Source: Sacculina carcini (lineage: Eukaryota; Arthropoda; Thecostraca; Sacculinidae). From it: DNA of 64,000 nt. The DNA lies in contig OU696574.1 in assembly GCA_916048095.2 (NCBI GenBank), positions 960,001-1,024,000 of the forward strand, given 5' to 3'. Positions 30,592 through 38,445 of this stretch are shown here, piece after piece. Every line of letters starts with the position of its first letter. Within the stretch, counting starts at the first letter, position 1. The notes beneath the pieces were generated by a model that was given only the letters and a program-made list of their open reading frames with translations, searched no databases and was not told the origin of the DNA. Both the position numbers and the translations under genes were made by a program.

Positions 30592-31675
30592 GTGTCATGT
30601 GGGTAAACAACTGCACAGCAGCATATCAAAGAGTCGATCTTGGAATTGTCATAGCTACTGGTCGGTGAAAATGTTGATACATGAAGGCTTCCGCATTGAA
30701 TTTCCATAGAGCACGCGCAGGCATAATGTACATGAGTGATAGTGCGACAGTGCCGACTCCAGGATTATTCGGCCGGGAGGAGCAAAGGAAATAATGCGGA
30801 GTCTTGGCGAAACATGAGGAACTACACTCGAAATTTTCATGGTCAGGATTTTCGGCGGGACTCAGGGAGGCTTTTGCCCCTTCTGGCTCCTTCTTGGCGA
30901 CGCCACTGCAGTGTAGCACAATGAGGATTTAGGCCAGCCAATCTAGGAAACATTCCAGATAGACTTTTCTTCGTGTTAGATAACAAGTCACTAGTAAACA
31001 ACAGCTTATATTGCCCCCCAGTCATGAAGTCTGGATGCGCCCATGCTCAACACACACACGCACAACAGATTTAAGCATAAGCGTATTCAGCTGGTCATCT
31101 CGGTGCGCATGTCAAATATGCCAATCGTCTCGTGAATCTGCTCGTACATATTTACATACGACAATAATCGCTGACAACAAGGTCAAACTATACAGCTGAA
31201 TGTCGATGTCTGTCTTATTCAATATTTGCTCAATGAAATCACTATAGACTCACTCTTGATAACAGCCTGTGTAGGCAAACACTAGCACAATAACATTTGA
31301 GCGTGGAAAAAACGTATTAATTCCATCTTTTTGTGTTTCCGTTAATAATTTTCACACGCAACTTGTGACCACATCTGGTTTATGCAAATATGTTAATTTC
31401 CAATATGCATAATTATTTCAATATTATTATAATAATTATTATTATTATCATTCTAGTATTCAGTCATAATTTTATTGGATAGAAACATATTTATCACACA
31501 GGAAAGAAAAGTCAATGTAAATGGATTGTGAAATTACAATAAAATGACAATGCAACATGAAAATATGTTGAAAGTTGCACGCACCTGATTGCACCACGCA
31601 CCAGCTTGGCACCAGAATTAGCACCTGCACCCTAGCCAGCAAACTGCACCATCGTCCAGCAGACTTTTGCACCAT
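18319..31675 (-). CDS. Secreted phospholipase A2, four coding exons, with propeptide and long C-terminal extension (425 aa)
   Basis: Exons: 31675-31585, 27712-27283, 25516-25395, 18953-18319. Each junction has GT/AG signals and keeps phase (1, 2, 1). sPLA2 hydrolyses the sn-2 ester of phospholipids with calcium. Exon 1 has a perfect Kozak context (ACCATGG) and a signal peptide with core VLILVPSW. Exon 2 carries a propeptide ending in a furin-type site RTKR (residues 130-133), then the calcium loop YGCYCG (156-161) and PVDGID. Exon 3 opens with CCHQHDLCY (catalytic His179, Asp180). Exon 4 supplies the family C-terminus [16 protein letters not shown]. About 170 polar, acidic residues follow to the stop, unusual for sPLA2. 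Exons 2-4 are secure by family motifs; exon 1 is inferred from leader, Kozak and phase. Intron 2 contains a LINE and intron 3 contains a whole gene. Confidence 0.82.
19000..20051. other. PLA2 intron 3, distal part: CA/CG-rich microsatellite and a 39-bp direct duplication
   Basis: Between PLA2 exon 4 and the nested gene lies AT-rich DNA, then a (CA)/(CACACG) patch at about 19772-20000. Within it a roughly 39-base block (around 19914-19991) occurs twice in tandem. A short palindromic run of TGACGTCA-like words lies near 19021-19046. No exon is seen. Confidence 0.5.
20052..24743 (-). CDS. Mesothelin/stereocilin/otoancorin-like GPI-anchored surface protein (1,563 aa), nested in the PLA2 intron
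   Basis: One uninterrupted frame. I chose the ATG at 24743 (A at -3) because it gives a clean signal peptide ([16 protein letters not shown]); an upstream in-frame start at 24944 would put an extra hydrophobic N-terminus in front. The body is helical and Leu-rich with repeated motifs such as [23 protein letters not shown] and [20 protein letters not shown], and a late [16 protein letters not shown]. This pattern fits the superhelical ARM-type repeats predicted for the mesothelin/stereocilin/otoancorin family. Near the C-terminus a Ser/Thr-rich stalk ([14 protein letters not shown]) precedes GGAS and a hydrophobic tail ending LKYWLL, a typical GPI signal. It probably acts at the cell surface in adhesion or apical matrix attachment. 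Family assignment is by pattern only. CCAAT boxes lie just upstream (24904-24954). Confidence 0.68.
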   Translation of the reverse strand: MWCCRILLILLLVFLSGAIGGIFASKPVRRLAREDDMTSVLVAQPIWLREVYYRLQPELQKVLRFIEPTARRALIKEAFQSDAKHRTQIIKDRLTAVLHSWYAQGYEIVIDRSDAPLRKNSDATYIGSEVEFDGDDTLMDVEASNGTVGEHRFDTTRTGTSSLLVKAYEISSSDGRPVYLQVTHTTGNQLKLDKIPAISSEASMFILPLFTSDNNVSHILQFRIDLSNLTMSELKEIPDEFFRMVTADQLSRVDSDKLIKIIQQNIGDISITGSCFDAVNSVITDSANPLRMESMSNKMSNAEKKFLVGDLISHWLNSLKKYSAREHFVSSLCQLTRYISLEQLLEAPSMALKILVGICSQTWLDNSQTFSQFPLGRFSRVWFEKVVESDIGPVYDWSTNDLAKNSVLLTGALVSELDRIPIMRKRDTITSLTSIGFNRAQAQPVLDALLESSPLSALRSLSHHLQPWHIRAVHERASQLHDVSHSLFTKTSQESVSFATLVQAQLVLGDLPENVTSSDLYRLGKFFFTLPLHKIYSVYEQNVPLSVDLLNAIYSASAEPLALRVVMTLFMQQPVSRCNTCLDGVPSAMLSSMGDASLASLQHNGGLTPHVVQLLTNSADSMYDGKRAFLLDTVRGFIRESIGRSSVSRYAVRSESLWRIMSPTDLENLLPPLLYALKTLKTDRKYETYIGIGSRFPRKTVSKILDHLLNEANNTSRPWMSENLLPKRTNKFYDYGPWIFLSKIDCHHVTRIHPLDILPIAEEIDRQLTALDYVMPLDLCVCLKQKIIEYLRLKHTIKSQENKDVVQFLLDGQSKLNDVLLSPLSKAEAYAIPPCILALFSKAYLANQRQAVRLIVWQRIASIKWPQLLQHIYVQQDSKDFGWFAEQMLADLDFNTRNTFDNANETTSDIKTYDAGRQIGFRQLSSLNQLVHFVDDQVIDRVNADAFRQWIMTLRLPRDRLVCRPNARWQSVILRAFGKQPSHWNSTTLYRLGGWVFALNDSNQASVDRQTLRLSLEAHLSSLFTRLVDVVDGASGQRLSFVAACKRLGDTSINLSMLWQSAKLGGVVGSPVQPITRPSSASSQLQQVSQLNNTLQMAISAAAGANTSFTSIQQEASEAIGRMMEKMQLEKLKESQLQVDFWPKNVLRCADFRSAGEAAVAVTRQELESMMRDNREELWSCLGHLGQLDWRLNPEIPRVVWQLAKPMLVSEHTSLSSEHIVTLGGLVAHLPSKYISPLAVWNSADGWKVSTDALSVLGSQQWPGAAADELKTLVKNVLRVSTDPQNNLVRLYSQPAHIAAMGSLLCGLNGDMLRELFFNNFTQPQLYRASSAIIGQRALCDDIRPLRVLAEMAVAEFGAPHLWDQLVVETVGVVVAGLSDRQLASIPPVAMRSLLPQAAYRVVQSNNGYRLRVDHLRHLPPASARELLRHTGYSSQKLLALRHAMTGGDRKERSAKSDDRLFVTDSASSTNRELSNEVKFLHGIASSSESASPASPSVTRGVIDTDDIAATTETSIGENSTEDDAARQARVKQAGIGGASVARASNSVICLVLLLATLKYWLL
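25520..26097. other. PLA2 intron 2, AT-rich part
   Basis: This contains a patch of imperfect ATATAC/CATATAT repeats (about 25763-25880) and AT-rich DNA. No exon is seen. It leads into (TG)n at 26098-26145. Confidence 0.5.
26146..27232 (-). mobile_element. CR1/Jockey-type LINE fragment, 5'-truncated and frameshifted, inside (TG)n
   Basis: The fragment encodes the 3' half of a reverse transcriptase on the minus strand. The first part (27212 downwards) reads [20 protein letters not shown] and MNMFADDVK. The frame then shifts at a run of eight A (26969-26976) and continues with [20 protein letters not shown] and [14 protein letters not shown] to a stop at 26189. The 3' end carries two copies of a 14-base unit, ACTCGGTAAGAACA-like, at 26146-26175, a short tandem tail typical of CR1-group LINEs. 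Both flanks are (TG)n on the plus strand (26098-26145 and 27233-27273), so it seems to have inserted into one microsatellite. It lies in PLA2 intron 2, in the same orientation as the gene. Broken copy, not expected to be functional. Confidence 0.82.
26189..27212 (-). pseudogene. Reverse transcriptase remnant with A8-tract frameshift
   Basis: Two overlapping frames together give one reverse transcriptase from motif B (GVPQG) through the catalytic FADD to the C-terminal domain. The endonuclease and early RT motifs are missing through 5' truncation. The only break seen in the remaining part is a single-base indel in an A8 tract, which could be mutation, polymorphism or sequencing error. Confidence 0.75.
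28081..28325. repeat. Tandem 12/13-bp minisatellite in PLA2 intron 1
   Basis: About 19 copies of a unit TGTGAGTACAAC (12 bp) or TAGTGAGTACAAC (13 bp). The plus strand of each unit contains GTGAGT, a perfect 5' splice-site word. The minus strand, which is the PLA2 sense strand, reads TACTCACAG, resembling a 3' splice site. Confidence 0.9.
28326..31470. other. PLA2 intron 1: microsatellites and a MITE
   Basis: Contains compound (CA)n at 28322-28530, (TG)n at 28590-28785, TGCG repeats at 29550-29625, (TG)n near 29790-29822 and 30547-30596, and a MITE at 30748-30908. A minus-strand open segment at about 29950-29869 (ending CCTGCAG|GTGTGT) could be an extra PLA2 propeptide exon of matching exit phase. 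It lacks a pyrimidine-rich acceptor, so I left it out of the model. The rest is AT-rich without visible genes. Confidence 0.45.
30748..30908 (+). mobile_element. MITE of the CAGTGGCG family, copy a
   Basis: Starts CAGTGCCGACTCCAGGATT and ends TGGCGACGCCACTG, imperfect terminal inverted repeats. The body shares GGCGAAACATGAGGAACTA-type sequence and a GGCTTTTGCCCC segment with copies at 49702, 50221 and 51563. Non-coding, non-autonomous DNA element. Confidence 0.6.
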
Positions 31676-32145
31676 GGTTAACAGAAACAGAGATGACTTA
31701 CGAGTCAAATCAGCTTCTTTGAGATCAAGCCGAAGCGATTCACTCGCACACACACACACACGCACGCACATACACACTCAAGCGTTGAGGTCTTATAACC
31801 GCTTACATTCTGCCTGTAGTTTTTGTATAGGGGAAGTCAAATCGCACACACTCACGCACACACACACTCATGTGTAGTGTTGAAACACAATGCTAACGAA
31901 ATGTAGAAGAATTTGTGTACGAAAGAGAGCGATTTCAGAGACTGCTTTCAATACTGGACAAGTGTGAGCGCCTACTATATGCGTCCACCTAACTCCGCCA
32001 CAGATCACCCACTGAACAGCATACACACACACACACGCGCACACACACACACGCGAACACACGCACACACACGCACACACACGCACACACGCGCACACAC
32101 AAGCCCTGTCTTGGTATCCGGATAGCTCTGCATGTCTGTAGTGTC

Positions 32146-32925
32146 GTGTCAGTGATGTCGTGTCAGTGGTGTCATGTCAGTGATGTCATGTCAGTGGTGT
32201 CGTTTCAGTGGTGTCGTGTCAGTGATGTCGTGTCAGTGATGTCGTGTCAGTGGTGTCGTGTCAGTGGTGTCGTGTCAGTGGTGTCGTGTCAGTGGTGTCG
32301 TGTCAGTGGTGTCGTTTCAGTGATGTCATGTCAGTGATGTCGTGTCAGTGGTGGCGTGTCAGTGGTGTCGTGTCAGTGGTGTCATGTCAGTGGTGTCATG
32401 TCAGTGATGTCGTGTCAGTGATGTCGTGTCAGTGATGTCGTGTCAGTGATGTCGTGTCAGTGATGTCGTGTCAGTGGTGTCATGTCAGTGGTGTCGTGTC
32501 AGTGGTGTCGTTTCAGTGGTGTCGTGTCAGTGATGTCGTGTGTCAGTGATGTCGTGTCAGTGATGTCGTGTCAGTGGTGTCGTGTCAGTGATGTCGTGTC
32601 AGTGGTGTCGTGTCAGTGATGTCGTGTCAGTGGTGTCGTGTCAGTGATGTCGTGTCAGTGATGTCGTGTCAGTGGTGTCGTGTCAGTGATGTCGTGTCAG
32701 TGGTGTCGTGTCAGTGGTGTCGTGTCAGTGGTGTCGTGTCAGTGATGTCGTGTCAGTGATGTCGTGTCAGTGGTGTCGTGTCAGTGATGTCGTGTCAGTG
32801 GTGTCGTGTCAGTGGTGTCGTGTCAGTGATGTCGTGTCAGTGGTGTCGTGTCAGTGATGTCGTGTCAGTGGTGTCGTGTCAGTGGTGTCGTGTCAGTGGT
32901 GTCGTGTCAGTGGTGGCGGGCGGTC
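32146..32925. repeat. 14-bp minisatellite, about 55 copies, upstream of the PLA2 start codon
   Basis: Units of GTCGTGTCAGTGGT and GTCGTGTCAGTGAT alternate in irregular order for about 780 bp. At least one 2-base insertion sits near 32542. The array lies about 470 bp upstream of the PLA2 ATG at 31675 and about 290 bp before the plus-strand exon at 33214, so it could influence either promoter. Open frames through it (MSVVSCQWC repeated) are artefacts. Confidence 0.93.
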
Positions 32926-33131
32926 GGTGTGTTGGAAGTCCTCTTAATTGTCCAGTATAGTTTGCGTGCCGGCGAATATAACGGTGTGTTGTCAGAAGCC
33001 GTTGCAGATAGCAGATCTGACGACGTGCGAAATTGAACACCTTGCAACGTGCACTGCTCAAGGATATGTGTGGCGGCAGCGTGGTAGTAGTTGATACAAG
33101 CGGGCTCCATGTCTGTTGGTAGCATATGCTT
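32907..33131 (-). CDS. Candidate coding exon, minus strand, unresolved gene
   Basis: Open minus-strand frame with coding-like codon choice, containing EPACINYYHAAATHILEQC and PLYSPARKLYWTIKR, ending at a TGA inside the 14-bp minisatellite. An acceptor-like CTACCAACAG precedes the segment. It could be a terminal exon of a gene upstream of PLA2. An internal donor (CAAG|GTGTTC) is possible. No neighbouring exon was found. Confidence 0.3.
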   Translation of the reverse strand, partial: KHMLPTDMEPACINYYHAAATHILEQCTLQGVQFRTSSDLLSATASDNTPLYSPARKLYWTIKRTSNTPTARHH

Positions 33132-33213
33132 TTCGAACAACACAAAGTCAAGAAGAAATAGAAAGAACGAGTGAAAGAAATGAAGTAGATAATTTTTCCT
33201 AGATGAATTTCAG

Positions 33214-36016
33214 GAAATGAATCATATGGAAGTGAAAAACTTCATCTAAACGAATTTGGTTGTGTGTTATTGTCAAATGACACCATCAACATACAGACAC
33301 ACGGTATCATGCATAACACAGATAATATTATCCCCAATCACTTTGATCATTGTTACGACATAGATACACGCATAGAAAATAAAGCAATAACATTGGAAAA
33401 GAAAAGCTCATTGGAAATTATATTTGGTAAGATGGAATCAGAAATGCTCACAAACACACACACACGCACACAAACATACACAAACAATGTAAAAAATATC
33501 CAATCTGTAACGATGAAGATAGATAGATGAAGATTTCTTACATCACAATATAAAAAACGTGAGATTACCTACAAATGGAGATATCTACAAATATCTACAA
33601 ATATTTAGCATGCAGGATATAGTTGAGATTGTGTTTGCGTTTAATTTTATTTCTTGCGCGAACTCAGTCTAAATTTATTGAGATCGAGCAATCAGGCGTG
33701 TTGAGATTGCATCACAGGATTTCGTGACAGTTCGCCACTTGTAGTATAGCGGCGAGCTGTAGATTTAACCTAACTTACAAACCACTAAGCGTCTTTATTG
33801 ATGTGACTATACATATATACACAACGCGTTTGACATGTATGTGTATAGGCGTTGCAAAGTGAGGGTGAATTTCGATCTGGGCGTTCTAAAAACCTAGATC
33901 TTCAGCCTAACAACTCACCGAACGTTGGTTTAATTTTGATCTTAATTATTCACATTTTCTACTGCGTATCAGTTTGTGTTTCGAGGTTGAACATTGATAT
34001 TAACTGGGCACATAGGGAAGAGAGTGTACAGTGATTTTGTCCAACCTCTCACCAGGTGATGCTTTGTCCGCCCCTGTGCATGTGTCAGGCCGGATTTATC
34101 CGTACTATTGTCGGAGCTGGTTCTTTTTCGAGTGCTAGTTTAATAAAAGCTTAACAATCGCAAAATTCGGCGCAAGTGACAAATCTAGCTTGATTTTTCT
34201 TCTTTCAATCTTTACTTCTTCGAGGGTCTACAGGGCTTGTTGAATTGAATTCACTTTTTATTTTCAAAGCGAACTTTAGGCATTGTATATTTGAACATCA
34301 CAGATACTGAGCGAAGATTCAAACGCGTTTAATTTCTTTTACAAATTTGCTTAATTGGATGAGAGATTAGTGTAGTTTAATTTGAACAAGCTTAGATATA
34401 TTTCCGATTTGATGCACAAAACACCAACAATTTTCATCTGATCGAAATAGATTAACTGTTCGAACCAAGCACGCTATATGAACGGTGTTTTTAAGTTTTG
34501 ATATTTGGTTGTGATAAGGAAATAGGGCAGTACTAAGCTTCAGAGCATGCACCAATTATACATTTACATGACCTTGTGTTAAATCTGAATTAATAAATCT
34601 TCCTTTATCTGTCCACATTCATTTTTGACGCTCCGAAGAAAATTATAACCGTTCTATTTCACTTTGTACGGACACATATTGAGGTAAGAAATGGTTGACT
34701 GCTATATGTCGGACTCGATGAGCTTCGCTTACCCGTCCATGAATTGAATTTGGCTAAGAAAACCACTTGTTCTGTGAAAGAGGCGATTGGTTTGAGTCTT
34801 GACGTTGGTTTGTTCATCTGCGGAACAGGTTAATTAGAGTCTGAAATTGGCATGTCACTGAGCAATTCAGGGTCGTTCATGTCTCTCTCAGTCGGTGGGT
34901 CCTCAGTGTGTGTTTCCATGCCTATGTATGATGTGTATGGCGTAAGTCGACCTCTGTTTGTGAACTGTGAACTGTATGTGAATACAAGACCAATAATGTG
35001 AACTGTATGTGAATACAAGACCAATAATCAGCTGGTTCGTCACGAATTTTATTATTTGAATCGACGCCCATCAAACCATTCTTACCTCCTTTTTACATTC
35101 ATCTACATTCATGCCTCATTTTCACCTTATTTTTCCATTTTGCCAAATAAATTAGATCAGCGAGTTAATAATATTAGAAATAACATTAGTTGATAACAAA
35201 GCGATTAATTTACTGTAAACACTGACAATTTCAATAATCTTGTTTTATTAAATAATGTTTCTAAAATAACTTAAATATAACGGCATCAACATATTCCAGA
35301 ACAATCATACATTTTGTGCAAAAACATCCACTTGAAAATTTACACGTTCCATTGGTGTAATTTTGATAATGACAGGTACTCATGCATATATCGAAAAACT
35401 ATCTATTTGACCGACATGCCATTCTATTTTTCAAATCTCAAAATTCAAGCCTTCTCTTTTTCAAGCCGTAGTGTCGTTCAATTATATGTATCGTTCGTTA
35501 TCGTTCGTAGAGCCGTTCTATTCTTCGACTAGGTGGTCGGAATTTTGAGAAGATACGGTAAATTTGTTTGATGAAAAAAGAATCAGGTAACGAATTCATA
35601 TTTATTTAACAAATGACACATGATGATTACTGATAATTAATTATAAAGTCACTGATAAAAATTAGTCAAGCATAGCTATTGTCAAAAGAGAAGAATTAAT
35701 CAAAGTGACGTTTAATTAGAGACCGCCGTTCAAATATAGATCTTACGGTATATTACAACAGTACAAATATTAACAGCAAATTATCCAATAAATTTGCCCA
35801 AAAATACATAAATCACCTGCAAACAGCGCAAATGAATTGAAAAAAAAATTGAGAGCAAAAAACACGATGAACACACACCCACACACGCATGCCCACATTC
35901 ACACACACATACGTGCACACACACACACACACACACATACATACTCACTCTTAGATTACTATCGGCCACTAATTTGGCTCATTTATTCCTCAAGGTCGCA
36001 GGACAACGGAAGGCCG

Positions 36017-36048
<32 letters not shown>

Positions 36049-36074
36049 TACACATACACACACACACACACATA

Positions 36075-36108
<34 letters not shown>

Positions 36109-36226
36109 CATACACACACACACACACACACTGTCATATACACACACACACATTGACATACACACATACACACACACTGACACACACGCACACACACACT
36201 GACATACACACACACACTGACACACT

Positions 36227-36267
<41 letters not shown>

Positions 36268-36674
36268 TCATATACACACACACTGACACACTGACATACA
36301 CACACACATAGACATACACACACACTGTCATATATATATACACACACACATTGACACATTGACACACACACACACACATTGACATACATACATACACACA
36401 CACACACACATACATATACACACACATAGACACACATACACACACACACACACTGTCATATACACACACACACACTGTCATATACACACACACACACTGA
36501 CACACACACCCTGACATACACACACACTGTCATATACACGCACACACACACTGACATACACACACCCTGACATACACACAGACACATAACTCGAGACAGA
36601 TGTCGAATATTGACGGTCGACATGTCATTGCTTCGCTCCGTAACAGCAGGGACCTGACTGAATTATATGTGAAA

Positions 36675-36706
<32 letters not shown>

Positions 36707-37365
36707 TGTGTGTGTGTGTGTGTCTGTGTTCAGGCCACTACTATAGAAAGGTCAAGCAGAATTACCAGTGGCAATGGCGTGTGCAGGAGAACTCCGGCGA
36801 CAATTACAGCCCTGACATGTACAGGGGCGTAGCAAGCAGGAGATTAGCTCCGCTATAAATTCTAACTAACATTATTGACTTGCATTACATTGATGTTTCT
36901 CAAAATATCACCATTTGACAGCGTAATCCTTTTTTTAATTCGATTAAAAAAAATTGTTTGCTTCCTATGCTGGGTAGCTTTCCTGTGTGTTGTAATAGAG
37001 TAAAGTAAAGTAATTTCCCTCATTGACCAGCTGGTGGAGAAGAAGCAGTTCTCACATTGAGTCGTTTTTTTTCTACATTTGACTTTTCAGTGTTCTACTT
37101 GTACAATTTTGTAAATAAAGTTATATCTAATTTAACTGAATTTCCCTGGAAACAGATGGCACTCGCGGTGACTTTAAGACTGACCTCCAATTGGTACTCG
37201 ATCACAAAATGGTTGGGAACCACTGGTCTAAAAACTACGCGGCAGACATGGCAGTTATTAACATCCACTATTCAGATAGAGGACGCTGGAATATTTCATT
37301 TGTCTATGGTGCGCCATCATACGGCGCCGGCCAGAAACGTAGTGACCTGTGTTCAGTGCAGTCAT
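33214..37365 (+). CDS. Partial spliced gene, extracellular-type domain of unknown family (two exons)
   Basis: Exon A 33214-33426 lies between GAATTTCAG and G|GTAAGA. Exon B 37156 to about 37365 follows GGAAACAG. Both enter in phase 1, exon A leaves in phase 1, and the join keeps the frame. Exon A contains [18 protein letters not shown] and [19 protein letters not shown]. Exon B contains [35 protein letters not shown] and DLCSVQSC. Strand-like spacing, paired cysteines, N-glycosylation sequons and phase 1-1 exons suggest an extracellular domain. The spacing faintly resembles the luminal domain of LAMP/Ac45 proteins, but I would not name it. The start, the end and perhaps a middle exon at 36734 are missing from the model. 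The exon B donor may be at 37366 or 37368. Confidence 0.5.
34830..34964 (-). CDS. Candidate terminal coding exon, minus strand (44 residues plus stop)
   Basis: Follows an acceptor TATTCACATACAGTTCACAG and reads [15 protein letters not shown], then [17 protein letters not shown], ending with TAA. The acidic, proline-containing tail and codon choice look like a real C-terminus. Upstream exons were not identified. A 31-base tandem duplication (about 34966-35028) covers the acceptor region. It lies in the inferred intron of the plus-strand gene 33214-37365, so one of the two models may be wrong. Confidence 0.38.
   Translation of the reverse strand, partial: FTNRGRLTPYTSYIGMETHTEDPPTERDMNDPELLSDMPISDSN
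35035..36733. other. AT-rich DNA, then a compound CA-rich microsatellite
   Basis: 35035-35860 is AT-rich without visible genes. From about 35872 to 36590 almost everything is (CA)n broken by TGACATA, TGTCATATA and similar words. (TG)n follows at 36675-36722. Confidence 0.6.
36734..36822 (+). CDS. Weak candidate exon
   Basis: After GTGTTCAG the plus strand reads [17 protein letters not shown] and [12 protein letters not shown] in the same entry phase (1) as exons 33214 and 37156. No clear phase-preserving donor follows, and the sequence then enters CAGGGGCGTAGCAAGCAGG, which resembles a MITE terminus. It may be an alternative exon of the plus-strand gene or chance. Confidence 0.22.
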
Positions 37366-37594
37366 GTGTATGTGTGTGTGCACACACACATACACACACA
37401 TACATACGAGTATATATATATTTGGAAGGAGGATATTATATATGCACCATTTGTTGAAATCGACAGCAATCTGGGCACTGTTGTGCTGGTACGATAACTT
37501 TTCTATGCTTCGCACGATTTTTCTGTGTTCAGGAGACAACACACTCAGTTGTTGACTGAAGTTGAATTCACGAGGTACCTTCCGGCTATCACTA

Positions 37595-37747
37595 GCCATC
37601 GTCAGGAGAAACAGACATAACACAATACAAAACAAAATACAGAATATCAAAGTATGGCGTCTTCTTCGGCATCGTTTATCATGCGCTGTTTGATATTGTG
37701 TTTTTTTTGTTTTGTATTGTGCTATCTCTGTTTCTCCTGACGATGGC
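37595..37747. repeat. Inverted repeat, about 63-bp arms
   Basis: The arms 37595-37656 and 37684-37747 are reverse complements at roughly 85% by eye. Each carries TTTGTTTTGTATTGTG and GTTTCTCCTGACGATGGC. The spacer is about 27 bases. A transcript could fold into a hairpin. Its class is unknown. Confidence 0.65.
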
Positions 37748-38445
37748 GATATATATGTATACATGCAGTCGGTCCATAGGACTCAGGTTGTTCATTCCTT
37801 GACGAAGTTCTTTGACGTAGACAACTTCACAAATTCATTGATGAACTGTCCAAAGAACTATGTTTAGGAAACATGTTTATATAATATAATTTCATAAAAA
37901 AATGTTCTCTTTTATGTCTCCTGTTGAGTCTACAGCTAGAATATCAACAACGAAAAATCAGAAACTACAGGGTATGCAGATTTGACAAACAACACGATTT
38001 TCATCAATCTGAGCTTGGACGCTGACAAAATTGAAACACACTTTCGTTCGGCCATCTATATTTCAAGCCGTCGTTACGTCAAAGCAGCAGAAAGCACTGT
38101 AGTTTCAACAAAACATCAAATATATTAAATATAAAAATATGAGACAAAACTGTGCAGCAAAAGGCAAAAAATTTCGGTCAAAATTTTTGCCATATTTTTC
38201 ATTGCACTATTTGAAAAAATAAGTTTTACATATATTCTGGTTAAGTATTTGAATTTGAAAATACCGTGGGTGAATTCGGCAAGTGAACGCGTATCATATT
38301 TGACCAGAAAACACTAACAAAACGGACCACATTTTCACAGAGAAACCTGGCCATAACTTTGTTGTCACCTCATAACACGTCGTATTCATCTTTCAAAACA
38401 ATAACACGAACTAACACCAAGCTTCCATTTTCCGTTGACGACCTA
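37748..38445. other. AT-rich 3' flank of the 96-aa secreted protein gene
   Basis: No convincing exon. A short acceptor-like site at about 37936 is followed by only about 36 open bases. Presumably contains the 3' UTR of the minus-strand gene. Confidence 0.45.

Noticed and set aside
32146-33036. Plus-strand frames through the 14-bp minisatellite (MSVVSCQWC repeats)
   Set aside because: Pure tandem-repeat translation with no splice or start context.
37258-37764. 168-codon minus-strand ORF
   Set aside because: It runs through the inverted repeat at 37595-37747 and opposes the better-supported plus-strand exon at 37156.
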